DNA of 64,000 bases from Phycisphaeraceae bacterium (lineage in GTDB: Bacteria; Planctomycetota; Phycisphaerae; Phycisphaerales; UBA1924): the NCBI GenBank assembly GCA_019636625.1, contig JAHBXE010000005.1, positions 1-64,000 of the forward strand, in the 5' to 3' direction. The position numbers were made by a program, and so were the translations under genes. The notes under the pieces are model-generated. The model searched no databases. It saw only the letters and a list, made by a program, of their open reading frames with translations, and was not told the DNA's origin. Shown here one piece after another: positions 25,207 through 34,163 of the stretch (positions within the stretch are counted from its first letter, which is position 1; each line of letters begins with the position of its first letter).

Positions 25207-26829
25207 TCAGTCCGCGAGTTTCAGCGACACCACGGTGGCATCGTCGTCAAGATGAGAGCCGCCGCAATGGGCCTCAACCGCGGCGAAAGCGAGGCGAACA
25301 TCCTCCTCCGGGGAGGCGGAGGCCGCGATCGCTTCGATCAGCCGTTGCTTCTGGAACTCGTCGCCTTCCGGGCCCCGCTGTTCGATGATGCCGTCGGAGT
25401 AGAGAACGAGTCGGTCGAGAGGGCCCAGCTCGAGGCGTTCGGACCGGTACTTGCGCTCAGCGTCGATACCGATAGGGATCTCGCCCTCGGACTCCACGCG
25501 GGATGCGCTGCCGGGTCGCTTGAGGAGGCAATGCCCGTGGCCCGCATCGACGAAGTCCACCATGAGCTTTCCGCCCTCGCGCCAGAAGATGCCGACCCAG
25601 AGCGAGGCGAAGCGGCCCGCGGCCGACCGCTCGGCGACGAAGGCGTTGACCTCCGTCACGGCGGCGCCCGCCTCGCCCCGGCCCACAAGCTGCGCATGAA
25701 GGTATGACTGGGCCAGCGCCATGAGCATCGCGGAGCCGACGCCATGGCCGGAAACGTCCCCCACGCACACCGCCAGCTTGCCCTCGGGCAACGGCACCAT
25801 GTCGAACATGTCTCCGGCGACGAACAAGCCCGGACGCACTTGCGATGCATACTGGATTGGTCCGACCGTCCCTTCCGGCGATGGAAGCATGACGCGCTGG
25901 GCCTCGTGCGCCGCTTTCAGATCGCGCTCCAGCGTCGCGTGCCTCGCCTGGAGCTCCATCCGCTTCAGGCTCGACACGGCCAAGCCGTAGGCACGGGCAA
26001 CGGCCTCGCAGTACCCCGCGGCCTCCGCGTGCACCGCCTGCTCCTGGCCCCGGGCGTCGAGGTAGAGATAGCTCTCGACCGAGCCACCGAGAAAAACCGG
26101 GGCGCACAGAGCCGAGTGGATCCTCAAGTCCGCGATGCTGTGCTGGGTGGGGCCTGTCCCCATGGCCCTGTCAACCGTCAGGACGCCCGTTTCCCCCGTC
26201 GCCGCGCGACGGACCAGCGAACGGCTGAACACGAACTCGCCGCTGTCCTTGCGGATGGAATCAACAAGCTCGACTTCTTCCCCACCGCCCATGCGTCGGA
26301 GAATCGCCCCACGGGCAAAGCCGCTGCCCTCGAGCGCGGACTCGATCGCCGCCCGGGCGAGCGACTTTTCATCCCCGGCGGAGGCGAGCTTGCCGAGACA
26401 ATCCGTGAGCAACCTCAATCGGCGGTCCGCTCGCTGCGCCACGATGCCGACACGCTCCACGCGCTGCTGCGTGCTCTGCGTGTCGTCGATGGTCTGGGGC
26501 CCGACCGTCGCGCCGCCGACGGCCTTGGCGCGAAAAGTCCACGGGCCGATGCGCAGAAGGTCACCCAGCGCGATCGTCGCGGGATGGTCCTTCTCCACCT
26601 TGACGCCGTTCAGAAAGGTCCCGAGCCGACTGCCGTGGTCGACCACGAACCACGCGCCACCGCGATGGACCACCATCGCGTGCCGGCGCGAAACCGCCTC
26701 GTGCGTCAGGCACACATCGCTTGTGGCGGCGCGCCCGATCTGCACTGTCTTTCCGGGCGCGGCGGTGAACGACGCCGGGTGCGGTCCGGAAAGGCACTCA
26801 AACTCGATGGCGTGGCCCTCGTGCTTCAT
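25207..26829 (-). CDS. FHA-GAF-SpoIIE phosphatase
   Basis: A 540-residue cytoplasmic signalling protein with three parts. An FHA domain (about residues 5-100) carries the phosphothreonine-binding residues Gly32-Arg33, SRRH (47-50) and Asn74. A GAF-like sensor follows (about 145-285). The C-terminal PP2C/SpoIIE phosphatase (about 310-540) has the metal-binding motifs VAGDMFDM, VGDVSGHG, DAGHGH, YSDGIIE and DDDATVV. It probably dephosphorylates an anti-sigma-factor antagonist or another Ser/Thr-phosphorylated partner, recruited through FHA. No sigma or anti-sigma gene is nearby. It is 14 bp after queG and 4 bp before the DNA methylase. Confidence 0.92.
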   Translation of the reverse strand: MKHEGHAIEFECLSGPHPASFTAAPGKTVQIGRAATSDVCLTHEAVSRRHAMVVHRGGAWFVVDHGSRLGTFLNGVKVEKDHPATIALGDLLRIGPWTFRAKAVGGATVGPQTIDDTQSTQQRVERVGIVAQRADRRLRLLTDCLGKLASAGDEKSLARAAIESALEGSGFARGAILRRMGGGEEVELVDSIRKDSGEFVFSRSLVRRAATGETGVLTVDRAMGTGPTQHSIADLRIHSALCAPVFLGGSVESYLYLDARGQEQAVHAEAAGYCEAVARAYGLAVSSLKRMELQARHATLERDLKAAHEAQRVMLPSPEGTVGPIQYASQVRPGLFVAGDMFDMVPLPEGKLAVCVGDVSGHGVGSAMLMALAQSYLHAQLVGRGEAGAAVTEVNAFVAERSAAGRFASLWVGIFWREGGKLMVDFVDAGHGHCLLKRPGSASRVESEGEIPIGIDAERKYRSERLELGPLDRLVLYSDGIIEQRGPEGDEFQKQRLIEAIAASASPEEDVRLAFAAVEAHCGGSHLDDDATVVSLKLAD

Positions 26830-26843
26830 GGCTCCTCCCGCGA

Positions 26844-27917
26844 CTATACCGCGCGCCCGGACGCGTCGGCGGCTGAAAGCACGGCGGCGGCGGTGGCCCG
26901 AACCAGCTCCGATTCGGCGGGATCAGAGGCCAGTGCGGACAAACGGGCCGCGAGTTCCGCGTTGTGGCTCCGTCGCAAGGCGTTCCCAGCGACAATCACG
27001 GCGTTTCGCTTGAGCATCTCCAGGCTCGCCCACGTCATGGGGGACCCTCCCATCGCCCGGCGCCGCTGGTTCTCATCCCATCCGAGCACGCTCAGGAGAT
27101 CGAAGCCTTGGCGGCGAGGTGAGTAATCGTCGACGATGCCCGGCATCGCCCCGGTTCGGGGCGAGTTGTGCGGACAGACCTCCTGGCAAATGTCACACCC
27201 GTACAGCCAGTCGCCGATCGCGGAATGCAACGAGGCATCCACGATGCCCTGTCGCTCGATCGTGAGGTAGGCGATGCACCTCGATCCATCGACGGAGTAG
27301 GGCGTGATGGCGCGGGTCGGACAGGCGTCGATGCAGCGCGTGCACGTCCCGCAGTGGTCCGGAACGGGCTCCGCGGAAGGATCCAGCGCGAGCGTCGTGA
27401 GAACACCCCCAAGGAGCAGGTAACTCCCACGACGGGGATGGATGAGCAGCGTGTGCTTGCCGATCCAGCCCAGGCCCGCCGCGGCGGCGTGCTCGCGTTC
27501 CAGGACCGGCGCGGTATCGACAAAGGCGCGGAATCGATGCTCGGGGAATCGCTCCCTCATCCGATCGCACAGCGCATGCAACCGCTTCTTCATGACCTTG
27601 TGGTAGTCGCGGCCCCGGGCGTAGCGGGCGATGCGGCCCAGACCGGGGACCTCCGGGTCCTGCTGACCCCGGGGTGCGTACTGATCCGCCACCATGATGA
27701 TGGAGGCGGCGCCGGCCATGAGCCGAGATGGATCCAGTCGCTTCTCAACGTTGTCCGCGAGGTAGTCCATCGAGCCGTGCCGACCGGCGAGCAGCCACCG
27801 GCGAAACGCTTCGCCATGCGCCGAGGCTGTTGCGGGCGCGATGCCGGCGCAGGCGAAACCGAGGTCCTCGCACATCGAGAGCGCCCACCGGGAAACGTCG
27901 GCCCGCGTGCTGTCCAC
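26844..27917 (-). CDS. queG: Epoxyqueuosine reductase
   Basis: Catalyses the last step of queuosine tRNA modification, reducing epoxyqueuosine to queuosine with a cobalamin and two [4Fe-4S] clusters. The GTG start at 27917 gives a 357-residue protein of family length; no ATG fits better. Asp134 (in AFVDTAPVLE) coincides with the known catalytic Asp. The clusters are held by CGTCTRCIDACP (189-200) and CDICQEVCPHN further on. The C-terminus has a short HEAT-like pair. It begins 16 bp after the TIM-barrel gene in the same operon. Confidence 0.94.
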   Translation of the reverse strand: MDSTRADVSRWALSMCEDLGFACAGIAPATASAHGEAFRRWLLAGRHGSMDYLADNVEKRLDPSRLMAGAASIIMVADQYAPRGQQDPEVPGLGRIARYARGRDYHKVMKKRLHALCDRMRERFPEHRFRAFVDTAPVLEREHAAAAGLGWIGKHTLLIHPRRGSYLLLGGVLTTLALDPSAEPVPDHCGTCTRCIDACPTRAITPYSVDGSRCIAYLTIERQGIVDASLHSAIGDWLYGCDICQEVCPHNSPRTGAMPGIVDDYSPRRQGFDLLSVLGWDENQRRRAMGGSPMTWASLEMLKRNAVIVAGNALRRSHNAELAARLSALASDPAESELVRATAAAVLSAADASGRAV

Positions 27918-27933
27918 GCTGAATCGTAGAGAA

Positions 27934-28797
27934 CTACACGCCGGCGCCGAGGCCGCGTGCGGACGCCCGGTGGCCCGCCCACTCGAACACGCGGCGGATG
28001 GCCTCCGGGAGGACATGGTCGGGCTCGGCCAAGCCCGGAACCCACGCCCGGTCCCACTCGACCACGACCCAACCTCCGAATCCGGCCTCGGCCAGTGCGC
28101 CGACCGCGGCGCGGCAGGGAATCCCTCCCTGGCCGATCGGGCATGGCTGGAGGTCCTTGTCGCGGTCCTTGAGCTTGTACACCCAGAGGCGGTCGCCAAG
28201 GAGCTTCACGGCTTCATCCGGTTCATCGCCCGCGACCGCGCCAACAGCGATTGAATACGCCGCGCCGACCAAGTTGCTCGGGACCTCGGCCAGAACCTCG
28301 GCGATGTCCTCCGCCGTAGTGAAGGATCCGCCGTTCTCCAGGACGATCTTCACGCCGGTGTTCCGCGCGGCATCGGCGACAAGGTTGAGCCGCTCCGCCA
28401 CACGCCGAACCGCGGACTTTCGCGACTCGCGGGACGGGAACTCAAAGCCGAAGACGCGAACCAGCGGGCACTCGATCCCGGCGGACAGCTCGATCGCGAG
28501 CTTGGCATCTCGCACCGATCGCTCCGTGTCGGAGATCACACGGCCGATGAGGGCCGGACGGATCGGCTCGGCAAAGCCGACCCCGGTCGCGAGCACAGCT
28601 GCCTCCAAACCGTACTGGCCGAGCGTGCGCCGGACTTTCTCGGATGAGGTCAACGCGGGGTCGCTCGCAAACCCATACGAACCGGGGCCGAACGTGCGGA
28701 GCTCCACACCGTCGTAGCCCCACTCGGCTCCGGAACGGCAAACCTGGTCGAGGGTCCAGTCCGGACAGGCCACCGTGCTGAAGGCAGTCTTGAACAT
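27934..28797 (-). CDS. Sugar phosphate isomerase/epimerase-like TIM-barrel protein
   Basis: A 287-residue xylose isomerase-like TIM barrel beginning MFKTAFSTVACPDWTLDQV. It includes WGYDGVELRTFG, VKIVLENGGSF and VVVEWDRAW, where Glu residues of the type that bind a divalent metal lie at the ends of beta strands. Relatives include IolE/IolI and hydroxypyruvate isomerase; the true substrate cannot be told. The ATG at 28797 is the natural start, since the reading frame beyond it is only open antisense to other genes. First gene of the four-gene minus operon with queG, the phosphatase and the methylase. Confidence 0.85.
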   Translation of the reverse strand: MFKTAFSTVACPDWTLDQVCRSGAEWGYDGVELRTFGPGSYGFASDPALTSSEKVRRTLGQYGLEAAVLATGVGFAEPIRPALIGRVISDTERSVRDAKLAIELSAGIECPLVRVFGFEFPSRESRKSAVRRVAERLNLVADAARNTGVKIVLENGGSFTTAEDIAEVLAEVPSNLVGAAYSIAVGAVAGDEPDEAVKLLGDRLWVYKLKDRDKDLQPCPIGQGGIPCRAAVGALAEAGFGGWVVVEWDRAWVPGLAEPDHVLPEAIRRVFEWAGHRASARGLGAGV

Positions 28798-29091
28798 GCC
28801 GGATGGTATCAGGTCGTTCGGCGGGTGTCGCCGCAAGACTCGCATCGATAGGTGCCATGAACACGGGCACCCCACGGAACGTGAACTCCGCCACGAGCAG
28901 ACCGGCCGGTAAGCGGGTCCGAAAACGCCGGAGAGGGTTCCCAGACTGGCGAATCGCGCCAGTCGGCCAAGGCCGAGTCCGAGAGCCTCTGGGCGGCGGA
29001 AGGATGCGGCTGGACATGGCCGATGGAAACTGCGGCCGCATGCCGGCTGGCCCGTGGATTCGGGTCTCGGGGAGGCAGGGAGTTCGGTGCG

Positions 29092-29307
29092 ATGCGAATG
29101 CGACGACGCTTCGTGGCGGCTGGGGCCGCGGCGATGACGTTCGCTCTCTCCGGGTGCGGCTGGACCAGCCGGGATCAGTTCCTGGTCAACCGGAGCGTGA
29201 CGATTTCCGCCCAGCCGGGCAACGGCTCCGAGCGGTATTCGCAGGCGAAGGACTATCCCTCCCGGCCGATCTCCGCCTCGGTGGTGGCCGACCGTCACGC
29301 ACGTTAG
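29092..29307 (+). CDS. Small predicted lipoprotein
   Basis: A 71-residue protein with a basic start, a hydrophobic stretch and a lipobox LSGC (about residue 22). The mature part is only some 50 residues, with no recognisable motif. AGGGAG lies nine bases before the ATG at 29092, favouring this start over 29023. It precedes tryptophan dioxygenase by 60 bp. Function unknown; I consider it a likely real gene because the ribosome site and lipobox agree. Confidence 0.55.
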   Translation: MRMRRRFVAAGAAAMTFALSGCGWTSRDQFLVNRSVTISAQPGNGSERYSQAKDYPSRPISASVVADRHAR

Positions 29308-29367
29308 CGGTTTCCCGGTTCCACCCGCCGATTTGCCATTTGGCCGCGCCCGCCTTTCACTAGGGGC

Positions 29368-30219
29368 ATGACATCGCACCGCGACCTTGATCCGGGCATG
29401 CACACCGACCTGGCGAACCGGATGACCTACGCCGGGTACCTCCAGTTGGATCGGCTGCTGTCCGCGCAGAACCCGCTCTCCAACCCGCCGCATCATGACG
29501 AACTGCTGTTCATCATCCAGCACCAGACTTCGGAGCTGTGGTTCAAGCTGGCCATCCATGAGTTGCGTGCGGGGATGGAGTTTCTGAAGCGCGACGACCT
29601 CGAGCCGTGCTTCAAGATCATTGCTCGCGTCAAGAACATCCAGGCGCAGTTGTACAACCAGTGGGCCGTGCTGTCCACGCTCACGCCGACGGAGTACGCA
29701 CAGTTCCGTGGCGTGCTGGGACCCGCCAGCGGCTTCCAGTCCCTGCAGTATCGGATCGTGGAGTTCATGCTGGGGGCCAAGGACCGGAGAATGCTCCAGT
29801 TCTTCGCCCACAAGCCGGACGACTTGGCGGCGCTGGAAGGAGCCCTTGCTGCGCCCAGCATCTACGACGAGTTCCTTCGCTACCTTGTCCGGCGGGGGCT
29901 GCCGATACCGCGCGAAGCCGTCGAGCGTGACGTCACGGTCCCGCTTGAACCCAATCCCGGGGTGGTGGCGGCGATCAAGCAGGTGTACGAGAACGTGGAG
30001 AAGTGGTGGGATGCGTACGAGATGTGCGAGAAACTGGTGGACCTGGATGAACAGTTCGCGCTCTGGCGGTTCCGGCACATGAAGACCGTGGAAAGGATCA
30101 TCGGGTACAAGACGGGAACGGGCGGATCATCGGGGGTGCCGTTCCTGCGGAAACTCGTGGAGTTGAACTTTTTCCCGGAGCTGTGGGCGGTGCGGACGGA
30201 GATCGGCAAGACGATCTGA
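29368..30219 (+). CDS. kynA: Tryptophan 2,3-dioxygenase
   Basis: A 283-residue cytosolic heme enzyme that opens the indole ring of L-tryptophan to N-formylkynurenine, first step of the kynurenine pathway. The distal pocket is [12 protein letters not shown] with His52, and the proximal heme ligand is His237 in [10 protein letters not shown]. The substrate loop [10 protein letters not shown] is intact. Length and residue numbering are close to characterised bacterial TDO. No kynureninase or formamidase is adjacent, so the rest of the pathway is elsewhere or absent. Confidence 0.96.
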   Translation: MTSHRDLDPGMHTDLANRMTYAGYLQLDRLLSAQNPLSNPPHHDELLFIIQHQTSELWFKLAIHELRAGMEFLKRDDLEPCFKIIARVKNIQAQLYNQWAVLSTLTPTEYAQFRGVLGPASGFQSLQYRIVEFMLGAKDRRMLQFFAHKPDDLAALEGALAAPSIYDEFLRYLVRRGLPIPREAVERDVTVPLEPNPGVVAAIKQVYENVEKWWDAYEMCEKLVDLDEQFALWRFRHMKTVERIIGYKTGTGGSSGVPFLRKLVELNFFPELWAVRTEIGKTI

Positions 30220-30264
30220 TCGAACGCGCGGCGTCCGAGAGCGGCCTTCGGTCCTTTGGCATGC

Positions 30265-31785
30265 CTACACCGCGAGGTCGTCGCGCCTGGCCGACCCTGC
30301 ATCCTGATCTGGCCGGAGCAGCGCGAGCCCGACGGTCAGCGGGCCGCACCGTCCCGCGAACATGAGCCCGATCAACACAAGCTTGCCGGCGGTGGTCAGG
30401 TCGCCCGTGATTCCCATCGACAGCCCGACCGTGCCGATGGCGCTGGCCGCTTCGAACACAATGGGAAGGAACGGCTTGTCTTCCAGTGCGCACAAGGCGA
30501 GAACGCCGAAACACAGGCCGATCAGGTAAAGGCTTGTCGCCGCGAAGGCGTACAGCACGCGCACCATCGGGACCTCATGGCCCAGCCAGACAACGGCGGA
30601 GCGGCCCCGGAGCACGCTGAACAGGTTGCCGACGATGGCCGAAACACTCGTGGTCTTGATACCGCCGCCGGTGCCGGCGGGTGAAGCGCCGATGAGCATG
30701 GCCATGAGCAGGACGACCAGCGAGGCGCTGGACATTCCGCCGATCGGGATGGTGTTGAACCCCGCCGTGGTCGAGGCCGTCATGACCTGGAACATGCAGG
30801 CGAGAAGCCGATCCGAAGGGGATAGCGAGCGCACCGAGGGCTCGAACACGTACAGCGCCACGGTCCCGAGAACAAAGATCGCCGCGGTCATGTACAGAAT
30901 GACCTTGGATGTGAACGTGAGCATCCGCTCGCGGAACTTGATCGTGTACCAGACATCCTGAACCACGATGAAGCCGATGGCGCCGAGGTACGAGAGCGCG
31001 GCGATCGTCACGTTGATCGACCAATCACCCGCGAAACGTTCCAGGCTGTCGTTGTGCAACCCGAATCCCGCCGTCGCAAACGCCGACACCGAATGGAACA
31101 CCGCGGACCAGAGGGGGCTTTCGACACCCGCGGCACTGAATCGCCACCACAGGATGAGCGAGCCGATCGTCTCGCTGGCAACTGTGAACACCACCACGTG
31201 CCGCAGGAAGTTGCTCATGACGAAGTAGTGCGGCACGGAGAATCCCGCTTTCAGCGCCGTCACGCGTGCCTCGGTCAAGGGCTTGCCGCGAGCGAGGATC
31301 AGGATTGACGAGAGCGTCATGAAACCGACGCCGCCCACCTGAAACAGCGCGAGCACCACCAGCTCACCAAACCGGGTGTACGTGTCGGAGACGCTCACCG
31401 TCGTCAACCCGGTCGTGGAGATCGCGCTGACCGCGGTGAAGGCGTGGTCCACGAACCCCGCGTGCCGGGACTGCGAGAACGGCAACGCCAACACGCACGC
31501 CCCGATCATCGCGTACAGACCGAAGCCGAACACCAACTGCTGCGCGGGCCGCAGTCTGGACCACGCCCGAAAGCCGGCACGCGGCGGCGTGAGCACGGCC
31601 CACGACGCCATCCTCGCCAGCTCGATCACCACCCTCGACCACCACCTTGCCCGCGGCGAAGGGGAGTTGAGTTCTTCCGCAAGTTTCTGCGACTGGTTCG
31701 ATTCGGGTTGCTCCGGCGCCATACCCGTCATCCCGGCGGTCGCGGCGCACGCCCCGCGCGTGCGTTCCGACTGCTCGACCTGCAC
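30265..31785 (-). CDS. Trk/Ktr-type potassium uptake membrane subunit
   Basis: A 506-residue membrane protein of the TrkH/KtrB family. Four pore segments with the selectivity-filter pattern are visible: SAISTTGLTT, SAFATAGFG, TASTTAGFN and SAIGTVGLS. Each is flanked by two membrane helices. It carries K+ (or Na+/K+) into the cell. The cytoplasmic RCK partner (TrkA/KtrA) that normally gates it is not nearby. The first 20-60 residues are poorly hydrophobic and the exact start is uncertain; ATG codons follow the annotated one within 25 residues. Confidence 0.9.
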   Translation of the reverse strand: MQVEQSERTRGACAATAGMTGMAPEQPESNQSQKLAEELNSPSPRARWWSRVVIELARMASWAVLTPPRAGFRAWSRLRPAQQLVFGFGLYAMIGACVLALPFSQSRHAGFVDHAFTAVSAISTTGLTTVSVSDTYTRFGELVVLALFQVGGVGFMTLSSILILARGKPLTEARVTALKAGFSVPHYFVMSNFLRHVVVFTVASETIGSLILWWRFSAAGVESPLWSAVFHSVSAFATAGFGLHNDSLERFAGDWSINVTIAALSYLGAIGFIVVQDVWYTIKFRERMLTFTSKVILYMTAAIFVLGTVALYVFEPSVRSLSPSDRLLACMFQVMTASTTAGFNTIPIGGMSSASLVVLLMAMLIGASPAGTGGGIKTTSVSAIVGNLFSVLRGRSAVVWLGHEVPMVRVLYAFAATSLYLIGLCFGVLALCALEDKPFLPIVFEAASAIGTVGLSMGITGDLTTAGKLVLIGLMFAGRCGPLTVGLALLRPDQDAGSARRDDLAV

Positions 31786-31980
31786 GTCCGGGAGCCCTGG
31801 TACCGCTCGGGGCCGTGCCCTTTCACACGCCTACGGGGTTAGCTGTCGGGCTGGGCCTTGAAAGTGGCCTGGAAGTCGGGCTTCCTTCGCCCCGGCCGCG
31901 GGCACGCCGCGGCAGTGGTTCCCCCGTTCCCCGCCCTCGGGCGGAGACTCGGCTGCAACGCTCGAATCGTAGCCAGCGGT

Positions 31981-34113
31981 TCACGCCCGAATCGGCACCA
32001 CGATGTTCCGGCCCTCCCGCCCCTTGGTTCGCACCACCCGCCCGCGATCCAGCAGAACAACGACCTCGACCTCGCGCTCCGGTGCGTGGAGCCGTCCGAA
32101 GGGCTTCTGCGGCTGAAGCGTGATGTGGTCCTCCTCCTGAAACGCGAAGAACGAAGTCTGGCGGAAGAAACCGTCCTCGTGCGCGTGACCATCGCCGGCG
32201 TCCTCGTACAGACTGCCGCGTGCCTGGCCGCGCCCGTCGGGAGTCACAATCAAGGTGAGCGGATCGAGCGGCCGTTCCCCGTCGTGCTGCAGAACCGGCC
32301 CGAGCGGGACGATCGACCCGCCGCGGAAGAACAGGTCGGGGAGGTCCGGATCACTTGACCCGTCGGGGCGGGGGCTCGGGTCGAAGGACCGCCAGAAACC
32401 GCCGGGCATCGGGGAGGTGCAAGGCTCCTTCTCGTTCACGCGGCATCGGACCAGAACGTCGGGGCCCAGGAGGAAGCAATCATCCACAGCGCGGAGCTTC
32501 GGATCGGCAGGATCGGCGAAAAACACCGGCCGGACGATCGGCACACCCCACCGCGAGGCTTCGTGGAACAGCGTGTAGAGGTAGGGCAGCAGGCGTGATC
32601 GCCGCTCGAGCGCCAGGCGGCATGTGTTCTCGCATTCTTCGCCGAAGGCCCATGGCTCGTGGGGCTTGGAGTCCTTGATTGTGTGGCCCCGCGCGAAGGG
32701 GAGCAGCGCGCCGATTCCCATCCATCGGGCAAACAGCACCGGGTCCGCCTCGCCCGCGAAGCCGCCGATATCCGGCCCCACGAAGGGCTGGCCCGACAGA
32801 CCCAGGTTGAGCGCCATGGGGATGGACCACGCCAGGTGCTCCCAGGTACTCTTGTTGTCGCCGGTCCAGGTCGCGGCATAGCGCTGGCCACCGATGAAGT
32901 TCGACCGGGTCAGCACAAACGGACGGAGGTTCGGGCGGAGGCGGGCAATGCCCTCGCGCGTGGCGCGGACCATGAGCATGCCGTAGACGTTGTGGTAGCG
33001 TGCGTGCGTGCCGGGCCCGCCCAGACCTGGATCGGCGCGGTGAACATTGTTCTCCGGCATCTGCTTCTCATCGTTGTCAAACACCGCCGGCTCGTTCATG
33101 TCATTCCACACGCCGTCGATGCCCGTGTCGAGGAACTCGCGGTACAGCTCTCCCCACCAACGGCGCGTCGTCTCGCGCGTGAAGTCGGGAAAGGCACACT
33201 CCCCCGGCCAGACCTTGCCGTGGTACTCCTCGCCCCGATGGTCTTTCAGGAAGTGATCCCCTTCTCGTCCCTGCTGGTACGCGTTGTACGCCGGATCGAC
33301 CTTGATCCCGGGGTCGATCATCCACACCGACTTGAAGCCCAGGCCGTGAAGCTCCCGGTTGAGCCCCCGCGGGTCGGAGAACTTGTGCGGGTCGAACGTA
33401 AAGCACCGGAAACCATCCATGTAGTCAATGTCCAGCCAGATCACATCGCACGGGACACGTCGAGCGCGAAACTCCCGTGCCACCTCGAGGGCGCGCGAAG
33501 CCGGCTCGTAGGACCAGCGGGACTGCTGATACCCCAGCGCCCAGCGCGGCGGCATGGGCATGGTCCCGGTCAGATCGCCGAGGGCCGCCACGACCTGCTG
33601 CGGCGTGTCACGTTCGATCACGTACACCGCGAACGGCGGCGCATCGCCGGGCACGGAGAACCGGATGTCCGTCGAGAGGTCGATCTCGCACCGGCACGTG
33701 GTGTCCGCCAGCACGCCGAAGCTCGATCCATCTTCCCTCACCGCCAGCACCCACGGGTGCGACTGGTACAGCGACTGGTTCGCCTCCGAGTACTCGAAGC
33801 TGTCCGTGTTCCAGCACACCGTCCGTGCACCGTTCCGCAGTAGCGAACCGGCCACCTCGCCCGTTCCATACAGGCTTGTCCCCTCGCCGGATGGCATTCG
33901 GACCACTCGGCGCTCCCCCATCGCATCCTTCGTTCTCCCAAACACGGGCCGAGCGCGAAAGGTGACGGGCAACGGCGAGAGCGGCAGCGTTCGGGCGATC
34001 ACCGCCAGAGACGGCGCTGCGGGCAAACCCGCATCACTCGGGTCTCGGAACCGGGCGATCCCATCGGCGATGAGGAACGGGTGTTCATCCTCCTTCCATG
34101 GCATCTGGATCAT
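31981..34113 (-). CDS. Glycoside hydrolase family 31 (alpha-glucosidase-like)
   Basis: A 710-residue protein with an N-terminal beta-sandwich and a TIM-barrel catalytic domain (about residues 190-530). The nucleophile is Asp338 in GVWNDMNEP and the acid/base is Asp419 in WTGDNKSTW; both motifs match the GH31 consensus. PRWALGYQQSRWSY and DVIWLDIDYMDGF are typical GH31 strands. It hydrolyses terminal alpha-glucosides or related sugars. No signal peptide is seen, suggesting cytoplasmic action on imported oligosaccharides or on stored glucan. It is divergently placed from the pentaheme cytochrome with a 50-bp gap. Confidence 0.95.
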   Translation of the reverse strand: MIQMPWKEDEHPFLIADGIARFRDPSDAGLPAAPSLAVIARTLPLSPLPVTFRARPVFGRTKDAMGERRVVRMPSGEGTSLYGTGEVAGSLLRNGARTVCWNTDSFEYSEANQSLYQSHPWVLAVREDGSSFGVLADTTCRCEIDLSTDIRFSVPGDAPPFAVYVIERDTPQQVVAALGDLTGTMPMPPRWALGYQQSRWSYEPASRALEVAREFRARRVPCDVIWLDIDYMDGFRCFTFDPHKFSDPRGLNRELHGLGFKSVWMIDPGIKVDPAYNAYQQGREGDHFLKDHRGEEYHGKVWPGECAFPDFTRETTRRWWGELYREFLDTGIDGVWNDMNEPAVFDNDEKQMPENNVHRADPGLGGPGTHARYHNVYGMLMVRATREGIARLRPNLRPFVLTRSNFIGGQRYAATWTGDNKSTWEHLAWSIPMALNLGLSGQPFVGPDIGGFAGEADPVLFARWMGIGALLPFARGHTIKDSKPHEPWAFGEECENTCRLALERRSRLLPYLYTLFHEASRWGVPIVRPVFFADPADPKLRAVDDCFLLGPDVLVRCRVNEKEPCTSPMPGGFWRSFDPSPRPDGSSDPDLPDLFFRGGSIVPLGPVLQHDGERPLDPLTLIVTPDGRGQARGSLYEDAGDGHAHEDGFFRQTSFFAFQEEDHITLQPQKPFGRLHAPEREVEVVVLLDRGRVVRTKGREGRNIVVPIRA

Positions 34114-34163
34114 GCGGGTCTAAAGGTAGCGTGAACCGTGCCGCGGCGTGTACGATCGCCAGT

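Noticed and set aside
23178..26829. BREX defence island
   Set aside because: Only a PglX-like methylase is present. No pglZ, brxA, brxB, brxC or brxL gene is nearby, and the linked phosphatase is a SpoIIE type, unrelated to PglZ.
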